Origin: Desulfobacterales bacterium CG23_combo_of_CG06-09_8_20_14_all_52_9
GTDB lineage: Bacteria; Desulfobacterota; Desulfobacteria; Desulfobacterales; UBA2156
DNA: 11,942 nucleotides
NCBI GenBank assembly: GCA_002771315.1
Contig: PCSF01000282.1
Location: forward strand, 22,838-34,779
Reading direction: 5' to 3'
In this document: positions 1-6,181 of the stretch, in pieces
Layout of the letters: every line of letters starts with the position of its first letter
How positions within the stretch are numbered: position 1 is the stretch's first letter
Program-made: the position numbers and the translations under genes
The notes under the pieces: generated by a model
Told to the model about the DNA's origin: nothing
The model's database searches: none
Seen by the model: the letters and a program-made list of their open reading frames with translations, nothing else

Positions 1-486
1 TCCGTCGGGAATGGGCTTGGATGAGTTTCCTTGAAAAGCATGCACTTTCCCGTTTGATTCAACGATGACACGGTTGAACTCGGTATCGTTGACCAGGACC
101 AGAGTAGCCGGGCCTCCGTGGGCGAGGTGGTAGTTGTAGACCGTCTGAAAATCGATGTCGGTAAGAATGTCGCCGTTGATCACAAAGAACGGTTTTTCAC
201 CCAATACTGCAGCGTTGTTCGCGATGGCGCCCCCGGTTCCTAATATGGAGGGCTCGTGGGAAAGACGGACCGGTATAGGATAGCGATTCCTTTCGATGTG
301 AGATCTAACCTGCTCGGCAAGGTGGTGGGTATTGAGAATGACGGCCTCAGCGCCTGCACGATGGAGTGCATAAATGAGTCGATCCATGAGAGGCTGCCCG
401 GAGAGGGTGAAAAGGGGTTTGGGCCGGGTCAGGGTATATGGGAGAAGGCGTGTGCCGATGCCTGCGGCAAGGATCAAAGCGTTCAT
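1..486 (-). CDS. Sugar-phosphate nucleotidyltransferase, N-terminal part (MurU/ManC-like)
   Basis: This is the first 162 codons of an NTP-transferase-fold enzyme; the gene continues beyond base 1. Such enzymes join a sugar 1-phosphate to an NTP, giving an NDP-sugar and pyrophosphate in the cytoplasm. Residues 6-25 carry the family signature, LAAGIGTRL followed by TRPKPL, with the nucleotide-binding glycines and the conserved Arg and Lys. LGTGGA is at 82-87, and NGD at 104-106 supplies the metal-binding Asp. The pattern resembles MurNAc-1-phosphate uridylyltransferase (MurU) and mannose-1-phosphate guanylyltransferases, but the substrate cannot be read from this half. The ATG lies 10 bases after the plsB stop on the same strand. 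No clear ribosome binding site precedes it, so translation is probably coupled to plsB. Confidence 0.85.
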   Translation of the reverse strand, partial: MNALILAAGIGTRLLPYTLTRPKPLFTLSGQPLMDRLIYALHRAGAEAVILNTHHLAEQVRSHIERNRYPIPVRLSHEPSILGTGGAIANNAAVLGEKPFFVINGDILTDIDFQTVYNYHLAHGGPATLVLVNDTEFNRVIVESNGKVHAFQGNSSKPIPDG

Positions 487-496
487 GCGTCTGGGA

Positions 497-3304
497 CTAC
501 AAGTATGCCCGGTACCGTTTGATCATGTCCGAATAAAAGGTGATTTTTTCTTCATCCTCCAGACCTTTGATTCCCTGGGAGAGGAAAAAGTCTACGGCAT
601 TTTGATAATAAATCTTGGAAAGAGATTCTTTTCGCTCGATCTGCTTGAGCTTGTACATCCGATTCCCCCTTGCCTGGATCTTGCGAAGGCGGTCTTTTGG
701 GCTTAAGCCGTTTTTCGGGCTTTTCTCGAAGAAATCGAGCACCACGGCATAGGCTTCGAAAAAAGTTTTTAGAAAACTGGTGAAACATTTGAGCTTCCGG
801 AACCCGGATGAGGTTAAATTATAGGTGTCCGGAAGCATGGGATGAGGCATGAGAATAGCGTCATCGATGAAGGCCTTGAGGTTTTTGCGGACCAGATATT
901 CCGGGGGTCGGTCTGTGTTGAACGCAAACTCGAACTTGAAAAACTCCTGCAGGAAAGCATAGACGGCGTGCAGGTCGGGTGCGCTGAATTGAAACGCGTC
1001 CTTTTCCAGAATGGCCAAGGCGGTAAAGGATGCCGGGAGAAAGAAAGCAACGGCGTTATTCTTGTAATATTCCAGGTTGGAACGCTGATTTTCCCTGAGC
1101 TGATAAATAACTTCAGCATCTCCGGTTCCTTTTTTTAAGGAGACTGTTTCGATGAATTTGCGCTGGAGATAATTCCCCAGAGCATTATCTATGGCTGTCT
1201 GGGTGTCAAGGAGAAGGGAATCGGCCAGTGTCGCCTGCTGGAAATTTAAATAAGTCAGGTAGGTTTCAATATTGTCCCGGAGCTGTCGGAGGGTAAAGGT
1301 CGGTTTCGGCGCATTGAGAATGGCGCTTGCAGCCAAAGCGTGGGGCGTGACAACGGAAACCCCATCGATGGCGGATGCCAAATGATATCCCAAATTCCGA
1401 ACCACGCCATTGAAATCCTTTTGAGAAAGTTTTGCGCCGTCAGGGGATGCCTCGTTGAAAAGAGACCTTGTTGAAAAAGCATCACCCAGTTTGATATAGA
1501 TCCTGCCGTAACGTTTTTTCAAAAACTTTCTGGCCTTGATGACCTGGATCAGGCTTTCAGATTCCTTCTGTCCCCCTTCTATTTCGCTCAGATAAGAACC
1601 TTCCTCCAGGACGCGGTCATAGCCGATGAAAATAGGAATGAAGATCAACTCGTCGCATGCACCGTTTTTAAAGGCGTTGAGGAGTATGGATAAAAAGCCG
1701 AGTTTGGGCATGAGTAGCTTGCCCGTCCGGCTCCTTCCCCCTTCTATGAAAACTTTAATATTGAATCCCTCTTCGAGGAGCTTGTAAACGTATTCGGAAA
1801 AAACTCGGGAGTATAGAACAGCGCCTCGAAAAGTCCGGCGGATAAAAAAAGCCCCGCCCATCCTGAAGAGCGGTCCCAAAGGCCAAAAGGAAAGATTGTT
1901 GCCGGCGACGATATGGGGTGCCGGCATGTTGTGGGAATACAATATATAGGGCAGGACGAGGTAATCGATATGGCTTTTGTGACAGGGTACAAAGATGATA
2001 GGCCCTTTTTTGGAGAGTTGTTTCACTCGGTAAAGGGCATTGGGATCTATACTTACCCCTTCGAACATGGATTCGAGTAGCCATTTGATCAAGAGCGCTC
2101 CGAATCTGACGAAAGAGGGATTGTAGTTGGCTGCGATTTCATCGATACAATCGCTGGCTTCCTTCCGAACACTGGGAAGGGGTATTTCCCTCGTCCGTGC
2201 ATGATGGATTAAAAAGTCGTTGAGTCGATCGCCGGTAAGGATGTCTTGTTTAATTTCCTCACGGGATTTAATGATGGGGCCCGTAATGCTCTGACGATGA
2301 CGGTTGATCTGTTCGATGAGTTGCCGGCGGAGAAGAAAAGACTGAACTTCCGTGTTTTCAGAAACCACTTCCGGCTGGGAAAGAAAGGTTTTAAGATCGA
2401 TGGGATCCGGGACTTCCACAAACACTTTCCCGGGATTTTTAAACAGAGTCACCATACGACGGAGGCGTCCCGGGTTTTCTTCGGTTCCGAAAAAGATATC
2501 CACAAGAGTACGGACGTTTCGATGGGGTGTTCGGCTGAAGAACATGAGCTGAGGGACCATGAAGACCGGTCGGTCGGTCTTTTTCTTAAGTTCAATGATT
2601 TGTCGAAAAGGATCCTTTGTGCTCTTTAAGAAACGAAGGAGAAAGCCGTCCGTCTCCAAGAGCGTGACATATCCGGCATGTCCGCTCAAAAGCGACCTTT
2701 CGAAGTACTCGCTCTTAAACGGGTCCGGAAGGGATCTGTTCCTCACGAGATGATCGATGTGGGCCAGAAGGACTTTAAAAATTCGGCTCACAGGCTGGAA
2801 AAAAATCGTCCGGGAGTCGAAGGCGATTTCAGGGCAGGGAAGGCCCATTTTTGCCAAGCGGTTGTGATAAAATAGGTATTCGAAGCGGCGCCGGTATTTG
2901 CAAACATAAACAATGACGGCATTTTTAGGAAGTGTCGAGATTGCCGATGCCTGATGGGGGTCCATTCGAATACCGCTGTAAAACATGCGGAGGATTGCCT
3001 GAATAAAAAAGCCGGGATTCTTGGGGAAAAAAGAGAAATAGTGATCGTGAGTGTGGCCCAGGACGGCCTCAATGTGCCGGCAAATCCAATTTTGAATTCT
3101 AATTCTAAAAGATTGGGGATTTGGCAGCATCTTCGATTCCGGACGCGTCATCAAAAAATCGAAAAAACCCTTGGAATATAATGCGCGCAGGTGATAATCA
3201 TTTCGATTCAAGGTATCAGATTTGAAATTTATTGCAACAGGGAAAAGCCGGACATAAAAGAGCACCGACCAAAAGAACCGATTGGGTACCGATGTTTTGG
3301 GCAT
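497..3304 (-). CDS. plsB: Glycerol-3-phosphate 1-O-acyltransferase PlsB
   Basis: The 935-residue protein carries all four PlsB acyltransferase blocks. Block I is CHKSHIDYL at 441-449, with the catalytic His442 and Asp447 of the HxxxxD motif. Block II is GGAFFIRRTF at 483-492. Block III is FIEGGRSRTGK at 519-529, the glycerol-3-phosphate site. Block IV is IFIPIFIGYD at 554-563. PlsB transfers an acyl chain from acyl-ACP or acyl-CoA to sn-1 of glycerol 3-phosphate at the inner face of the cytoplasmic membrane, the first step of phospholipid synthesis. E. coli PlsB has about 807 residues with its HxxxxD near 306. Here it is at 442, so most of the extra length is N-terminal. The ATG at 3304 is the earliest start before an upstream in-frame stop, but only a weak A-rich sequence precedes it; a later Met such as 52 is possible. 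Confidence 0.95.
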   Translation of the reverse strand: MPKTSVPNRFFWSVLFYVRLFPVAINFKSDTLNRNDYHLRALYSKGFFDFLMTRPESKMLPNPQSFRIRIQNWICRHIEAVLGHTHDHYFSFFPKNPGFFIQAILRMFYSGIRMDPHQASAISTLPKNAVIVYVCKYRRRFEYLFYHNRLAKMGLPCPEIAFDSRTIFFQPVSRIFKVLLAHIDHLVRNRSLPDPFKSEYFERSLLSGHAGYVTLLETDGFLLRFLKSTKDPFRQIIELKKKTDRPVFMVPQLMFFSRTPHRNVRTLVDIFFGTEENPGRLRRMVTLFKNPGKVFVEVPDPIDLKTFLSQPEVVSENTEVQSFLLRRQLIEQINRHRQSITGPIIKSREEIKQDILTGDRLNDFLIHHARTREIPLPSVRKEASDCIDEIAANYNPSFVRFGALLIKWLLESMFEGVSIDPNALYRVKQLSKKGPIIFVPCHKSHIDYLVLPYILYSHNMPAPHIVAGNNLSFWPLGPLFRMGGAFFIRRTFRGAVLYSRVFSEYVYKLLEEGFNIKVFIEGGRSRTGKLLMPKLGFLSILLNAFKNGACDELIFIPIFIGYDRVLEEGSYLSEIEGGQKESESLIQVIKARKFLKKRYGRIYIKLGDAFSTRSLFNEASPDGAKLSQKDFNGVVRNLGYHLASAIDGVSVVTPHALAASAILNAPKPTFTLRQLRDNIETYLTYLNFQQATLADSLLLDTQTAIDNALGNYLQRKFIETVSLKKGTGDAEVIYQLRENQRSNLEYYKNNAVAFFLPASFTALAILEKDAFQFSAPDLHAVYAFLQEFFKFEFAFNTDRPPEYLVRKNLKAFIDDAILMPHPMLPDTYNLTSSGFRKLKCFTSFLKTFFEAYAVVLDFFEKSPKNGLSPKDRLRKIQARGNRMYKLKQIERKESLSKIYYQNAVDFFLSQGIKGLEDEEKITFYSDMIKRYRAYL

Positions 3305-3349
3305 CGCTTTTTTTAAAAATTATGCTTGCGTTGATCTGCGCGTTGTGTT

Positions 3350-3409
3350 ATCGGCTTCAGATATAAAACTGGGGATGGATGTATCCGAAAAGGGCATCTT
3401 GAAGCCGAT
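3350..3409. repeat. Inverted repeat upstream of plsB
   Basis: ATCGGCTTCA at 3350-3359 is exactly repeated in inverse as TGAAGCCGAT at 3400-3409. With one bulged base (3399) the arms extend to 13 pairs, leaving a loop of about 33 bases. It lies 46-105 bases upstream of the plsB start codon. It could be an mRNA hairpin in the plsB leader or a pair of half-sites for a regulator; the sequence alone does not decide. Confidence 0.5.
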
Positions 3410-3505
3410 TGAAAAATCAGGATAACCATTTTACAGGGAAGGTCCCGCGTTCAGGAAGCGGGAGGAGACCATTAAACAGATGGGTTAAGATCAATTTTTA
3501 ACGAA

Positions 3506-3534
3506 TTGAGGACATGGTGTTAAATTGTTTTAAT
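3506..3534 (+). promoter_or_regulatory. Probable sigma70 promoter of the small membrane-protein gene
   Basis: A -35 box TTGAGG (3506-3511, 4 of 6 consensus) is followed after 17 bases by a -10 box TTTAAT (3529-3534, 5 of 6). Transcription would begin near 3541, just before the strong AAAGGAGG ribosome binding site at 3544-3551, giving a leader of about 20 bases. Confidence 0.45.
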
Positions 3535-3561
3535 CTTACTGTCAAAGGAGGATGGTTCTAA

Positions 3562-3852
3562 ATGAAAACGTTAATTGGCGGAGCGATTGGAGCAGTCTTG
3601 GGTATCATTGGTCTTTCGGTCTGGTGGAAACCCTTCCTGCAATTACTGGCCGGGGCCATTCCAGTCATGTTGCTTCTGGGCGGCGGCTTGGCTTTGTACC
3701 TGGGATTTGATGAACTGAAGGACAGCTGGAAAAAGGACGAGCCGGCATCCGATACCTCCTTCAAGAGCGATGAGTCGGAAAAATACAAACAGGAAATCGA
3801 TGATCTGAAAAAAGAGATCGACACCCTTAAGGCCGGAAAAGCGGCTCAATAA
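3562..3852 (+). CDS. Small two-helix membrane protein with a coiled-coil tail, unknown function
   Basis: I do not recognise a named family. The 96-residue protein has two predicted membrane helices, about residues 3-21 (Gly/Ile-rich) and 26-48 (Leu/Gly-rich), separated by a short turn containing WWKP. A charged linker follows. The tail has a heptad pattern with Tyr75, Ile79, Leu82, Ile86 and Leu89 at alternating 4 and 3 spacing, indicating a short coiled coil. Both termini would probably lie on the same side of the membrane. The ATG is supported by AAAGGAGG at 3544-3551, ten bases upstream. The gene stands alone, with its own promoter-like sequence upstream and a strong hairpin downstream, so it is probably a single-gene transcript. 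A structural or adaptor role is possible, but nothing in the sequence shows it. Confidence 0.75.
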   Translation: MKTLIGGAIGAVLGIIGLSVWWKPFLQLLAGAIPVMLLLGGGLALYLGFDELKDSWKKDEPASDTSFKSDESEKYKQEIDDLKKEIDTLKAGKAAQ

Positions 3853-3877
3853 AACGTATTTTCAATCAGTCATTCGG

Positions 3878-3903
3878 GCCCGGCACCCGTTTAGGTGCCG
3901 GGC
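3878..3903. terminator. Bidirectional hairpin terminator between convergent genes
   Basis: GCCCGGCACC (3878-3887) and GGTGCCGGGC (3894-3903) form a perfect 10-bp G+C-rich stem with a six-base loop. It sits 26 bases after the stop of the small (+) gene and 8 bases after the stop of the converging RNase H-like gene. U-tracts are weak on both sides, so its efficiency as an intrinsic terminator is uncertain, but stem strength and convergent placement support the call. Confidence 0.65.
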
Positions 3904-3910
3904 TTATGCA

Positions 3911-4624
3911 TCATTTCCCCCTGCTTTTTGCGGCGGACACTGCAAGCCGGTTCGCTCGCTCATTCCCTTCTTCACCCTTGTGCCCCATAACATGCAGGAT
4001 CTTTAAATCTTTAAATTTTGCCATCAAGTCCTTGACGGAACGGATCAACGCTTCGTTCTTTTTCGCCTTCCAACCTAGTGACAAGACTCCTTGCGCGTAG
4101 GTGCTGTCCGTGAAGAGCCTCACCGGCAAATGCACGCTCTTCAATTCCTCAAGTGCCGTCTGAATCGCCTGAAGCTCCGCGACGTTGTTGGTGGTTTCTC
4201 CGATAAACCGGGAAACCTCCTTCTCGCGCCCCTTGTGCCGTAAAAGAATTCCGATCCCGGCGGGGCCGGGATTTCCGGAAGAGGCCCCGTCGGTATAAAT
4301 TAAAATGGTATCGGTGTCGATATTCTGGGGGGAATTGTTTTGATGTTCGTCGGCCGGATCGCCTTTGGAGGCTGTTCTGCCGGCTTCGGGTTTTTTATAG
4401 CGGCTTTTCGGAACCGAAGAATCGAGGGGATGGATGTTGCTTTCATGGACCCTGTATTCGTATTCCTGGTTCAGCTGGTATTTGATCAGGACTTTTCCTT
4501 CGCGAATTTCAGGCAGCCCTTGGGCGTCAAGAGCCACCCACACCTTTTGGCCCTTGAAACACATCCGCTTCCAATTTTTTGAGAGTTGATCCATGGTGTT
4601 TTCAACGTTTAGAGATTCAATCAT
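3911..4624 (-). CDS. RNase H-family protein with N-terminal accessory module
   Basis: The C-terminal half (about residues 105-237) is an RNase H fold, which cuts the RNA strand of RNA/DNA hybrids. YTDGASSGNPGPAG at 110-123 supplies Asp112, NNVAEL at 146-151 supplies Glu150, and FTDSTYA at 171-177 supplies Asp173. VMGHKGEEGNERANRLA contains His215 and, where E. coli RNase HI has Asp134, Asn225. The first 70 residues, with WKRMCFKGQKVW at 18-29, do not look like the hybrid-binding domain of RNase H1 and are unknown to me; a polar linker joins the halves. I chose the ATG at 4624 because it overlaps the upstream stop as ATGA, suggesting translational coupling. An ATG at 4594 is a reasonable alternative. 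Neither has a clear ribosome binding site. Confidence 0.85.
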   Translation of the reverse strand: MIESLNVENTMDQLSKNWKRMCFKGQKVWVALDAQGLPEIREGKVLIKYQLNQEYEYRVHESNIHPLDSSVPKSRYKKPEAGRTASKGDPADEHQNNSPQNIDTDTILIYTDGASSGNPGPAGIGILLRHKGREKEVSRFIGETTNNVAELQAIQTALEELKSVHLPVRLFTDSTYAQGVLSLGWKAKKNEALIRSVKDLMAKFKDLKILHVMGHKGEEGNERANRLAVSAAKSRGK

Positions 4625-5799
4625 TCCGGGTACAAGAGGAAAAGGGAACAAAGCTTTCTGAACGCCTCAAGATCCTTGCTCCAGGAGGCTGCGAGAGCCT
4701 CCATGTCATCGTTTCGTTCCAGATGCTGACGGACCCTTCGATCCCCTATAATGAGGTCGATGGGAAGCTGGTGAAATTCATACTCGTAGGGCGGCTTTTT
4801 CCATTCAAAATGTTCCGGATAAAGATGCATCACGACGCGCATCAGGTTTAAGGTGACGGCATAGGGGTTAAACCGAGATGGATCGGTGATATGCATCTGA
4901 AATCCCTTGCAGAGAACCCCTCGCCACTTGTTCCAGGTGGGTTCAAAGGCGACAGGCCTCAGGAACACTCCAGGAATACGGTTACCGCCTAAATAGCGAA
5001 GAATATCGTACGGATCCAGATAGGGAGCACCAAATATTTCGAATGGGTGAGTTGTCCCCCTCCCCTCGGAGACATTGGTTCCCTCCCATAGAACCTGTCC
5101 CGGATAGACAAGAGCCGATTCCAGGGCAGGGAGGTTCGGAGAGGGGAGCACCCAGGGGAGGCCTGTATCCGAAAAATACATCTTTCGCTTCCAGTTTTTC
5201 ATGGGGATGACGGTCAAATCGCACCCGATCCCGAAATGCTCGTTGAAAAGGCGTGCAATTTCGCCGATGGTAAGACCATGGCGCATGGGAATAGGATACC
5301 GGCCCACAAAGGACGCGCAATCCGGGGAAAGCAGGTTCCCTTCGATGACCCGGCCTCCCAGAGGGTTGGGACGATCCAGGACGATAACCTTTTTCCCCAT
5401 AGAAACTGCCTTCTCCATGCAGTAGGATAGCGTGTAAATGAACGTATAAACGCGACATCCGACGTCCTGAAGATCGACCATGAGGACATCGATGCCTTCC
5501 ATGGGAGCTTCCTGGGGCACCCGAGAGCGGCCATAGAGGCTATGGACCGGGATGTCGAACAGAGGATCCCGGGTGTCGTCGGATTCAATCATGTTGTCCT
5601 GTTTTTCGGCATGAAAACCGTGCTGGGGGGAATAGATAATCACCGGGTTTTTAGGAAACGTTTCCCGGATCCTATGAATGGCATGATCCAGGCGGCTGTC
5701 CACCGAGGCCGGGTTGCACAGCAATCCGATCCGTTGATGCCGAAGCCAATGCGGAGGAAAACGGAGCAATTCTTCAAGACCTGTGGTGACCGATGGCAC
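4621..5799 (-). CDS. DUF1343 / NamZ-like (GH171-type) protein
   Basis: This 392-residue protein belongs to the DUF1343 (YbbC) family. B. subtilis NamZ, the characterised member, is an exo-beta-N-acetylmuramidase that releases MurNAc from peptidoglycan chains. Family features visible are RIGLLCNPASVD at 23-34, YSPQHGF at 56-62, VDLQDVGCRVYTF at 108-120, LDRPNPLGGRVIEG in the middle, RHGLTIGEIARLFNE, and WEGTNVSEGRGTTHPFE. The length covers both lobes of the family. There is no signal peptide: the N-terminus is MPSVTTGLEELLRFPP, so the protein is predicted cytoplasmic. Position 59 is Gln, where I recall Glu in many homologues. The start is GTG, four bases after GGAGG (5804-5808); no ATG lies in frame before the conserved region. 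The stop overlaps the start of the RNase H-like gene. Confidence 0.85.
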   Translation of the reverse strand: MPSVTTGLEELLRFPPHWLRHQRIGLLCNPASVDSRLDHAIHRIRETFPKNPVIIYSPQHGFHAEKQDNMIESDDTRDPLFDIPVHSLYGRSRVPQEAPMEGIDVLMVDLQDVGCRVYTFIYTLSYCMEKAVSMGKKVIVLDRPNPLGGRVIEGNLLSPDCASFVGRYPIPMRHGLTIGEIARLFNEHFGIGCDLTVIPMKNWKRKMYFSDTGLPWVLPSPNLPALESALVYPGQVLWEGTNVSEGRGTTHPFEIFGAPYLDPYDILRYLGGNRIPGVFLRPVAFEPTWNKWRGVLCKGFQMHITDPSRFNPYAVTLNLMRVVMHLYPEHFEWKKPPYEYEFHQLPIDLIIGDRRVRQHLERNDDMEALAASWSKDLEAFRKLCSLFLLYPE

Positions 5800-5945
5800 A
5801 TCGCCTCCGAATGATTTACCTGCAAGATTACCACAGGTTCCATTCGTCGAAAAGAAAAATCTGCCGCCCTCAGGGACGTGCGCGCATGAGGCTGCATTTC
5901 AAAACGCCGGCATCATGTAAAGCCGGTGAAATCCGATTAAAAGGC

Positions 5946-5974
5946 TTGACAGGGTTAGCTTGCATATATATAAA
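5946..5974 (+). promoter_or_regulatory. Strong sigma70-type promoter of the ATPase-oxidoreductase operon
   Basis: A perfect -35 box TTGACA (5946-5951) is followed after an optimal 17 bases by TATAAA (5969-5974, 5 of 6 consensus). The flanking sequence is A+T-rich. The predicted start of transcription is near 5981, inside the left end of the adjoining repeat, which gives a leader of about 200 bases before the ATPase start codon at 6182. Confidence 0.75.
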
Positions 5975-5976
5975 AA

Positions 5977-6113
5977 TTGATGGCTGTATAAAAAGTCGTC
6001 ACCCCGTTGAAAAACGGGGTCCAGGGGTTTCATCAGTGCTTGAGAACACTGGATTCCGGCTTTTGCCGGAATGACGGAAAGAGAGCATTTTCGACTTTTT
6101 ACGAGACCATCAA
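5977..6113. repeat. MITE-like palindromic repeat element
   Basis: The ends are imperfect terminal inverted repeats of about 22 bases: TTGATGG at 5977-5983 and AAAAAGTCG at 5990-5998 match CGACTTTTT at 6092-6100 and CCATCAA at 6107-6113. Inside are three hairpins: ACCCCGTT/AACGGGGT (6001-6020, loop GAAA), CAGTG/CACTG (6034-6051), and ATTCCGGC/GCCGGAAT (6053-6072, loop TTTT). GTCA and TGAC border the outer hairpins (5998 and 6072), and TCCAG/CTGGA pairs enclose the centre, so one strand can fold as a cloverleaf. There is no coding capacity. The style matches dispersed non-autonomous repeats common in proteobacteria and Desulfobacterota. I see no obvious target-site duplication. Confidence 0.75.
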
Positions 6114-6181
6114 AATCAATTTTCGATAAAAATTTAGGTAAAAATAGAAAGACTGTAACGGCCCGAAAGGCCGAGCCGAAA

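Larger units (their letters stand above)
3305..3561. other. Divergent intergenic region between plsB and a small membrane-protein gene
   Basis: This 257-base gap separates the divergent plsB (-) and the small (+) gene at 3562. It contains a 10-bp inverted repeat (3350-3359 and 3400-3409), a short G+C stem (TCCCGC at 3443-3448 with GCGGGA at 3458-3463, inside a possible GGTC/GACC pair at 3441 and 3467), and a sigma70-like promoter for the (+) gene at 3506-3534. I see no convincing promoter for plsB, no RNA gene and no further ORF. Confidence 0.6.
5800..6181. other. Divergent intergenic region with promoter and palindromic repeat
   Basis: This 382-base gap lies between the NamZ-like gene (-) and the ATPase-oxidoreductase operon (+). 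It holds a near-consensus (+) promoter at 5946-5974, a 137-base MITE-like repeat at 5977-6113, and a small stem CGGCC/GGCCG around 6160-6172 just before the ATPase start. A CCGGC/GCCGG pair near 5908-5927 lies upstream of the promoter. No convincing (-) promoter for the NamZ-like gene was found. Open frames here are short, and one ATG (6071) falls inside the repeat. Confidence 0.6.

Noticed and set aside
5977..6113. Palindromic repeat as a CRISPR unit or transcription terminator
   Set aside because: There is a single copy with no spacers, and it lies at the start, not the end, of a transcription unit. Its terminal inverted repeats fit a MITE-like element better.
6071..6181. In-frame ATG at 6071 as the start of the P-loop ATPase
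   Set aside because: It lies inside the right hairpin of the palindromic repeat (GCCGGAATGACG), has no ribosome binding site, and the encoded stretch is repeat sequence. ATG 6182 is better.
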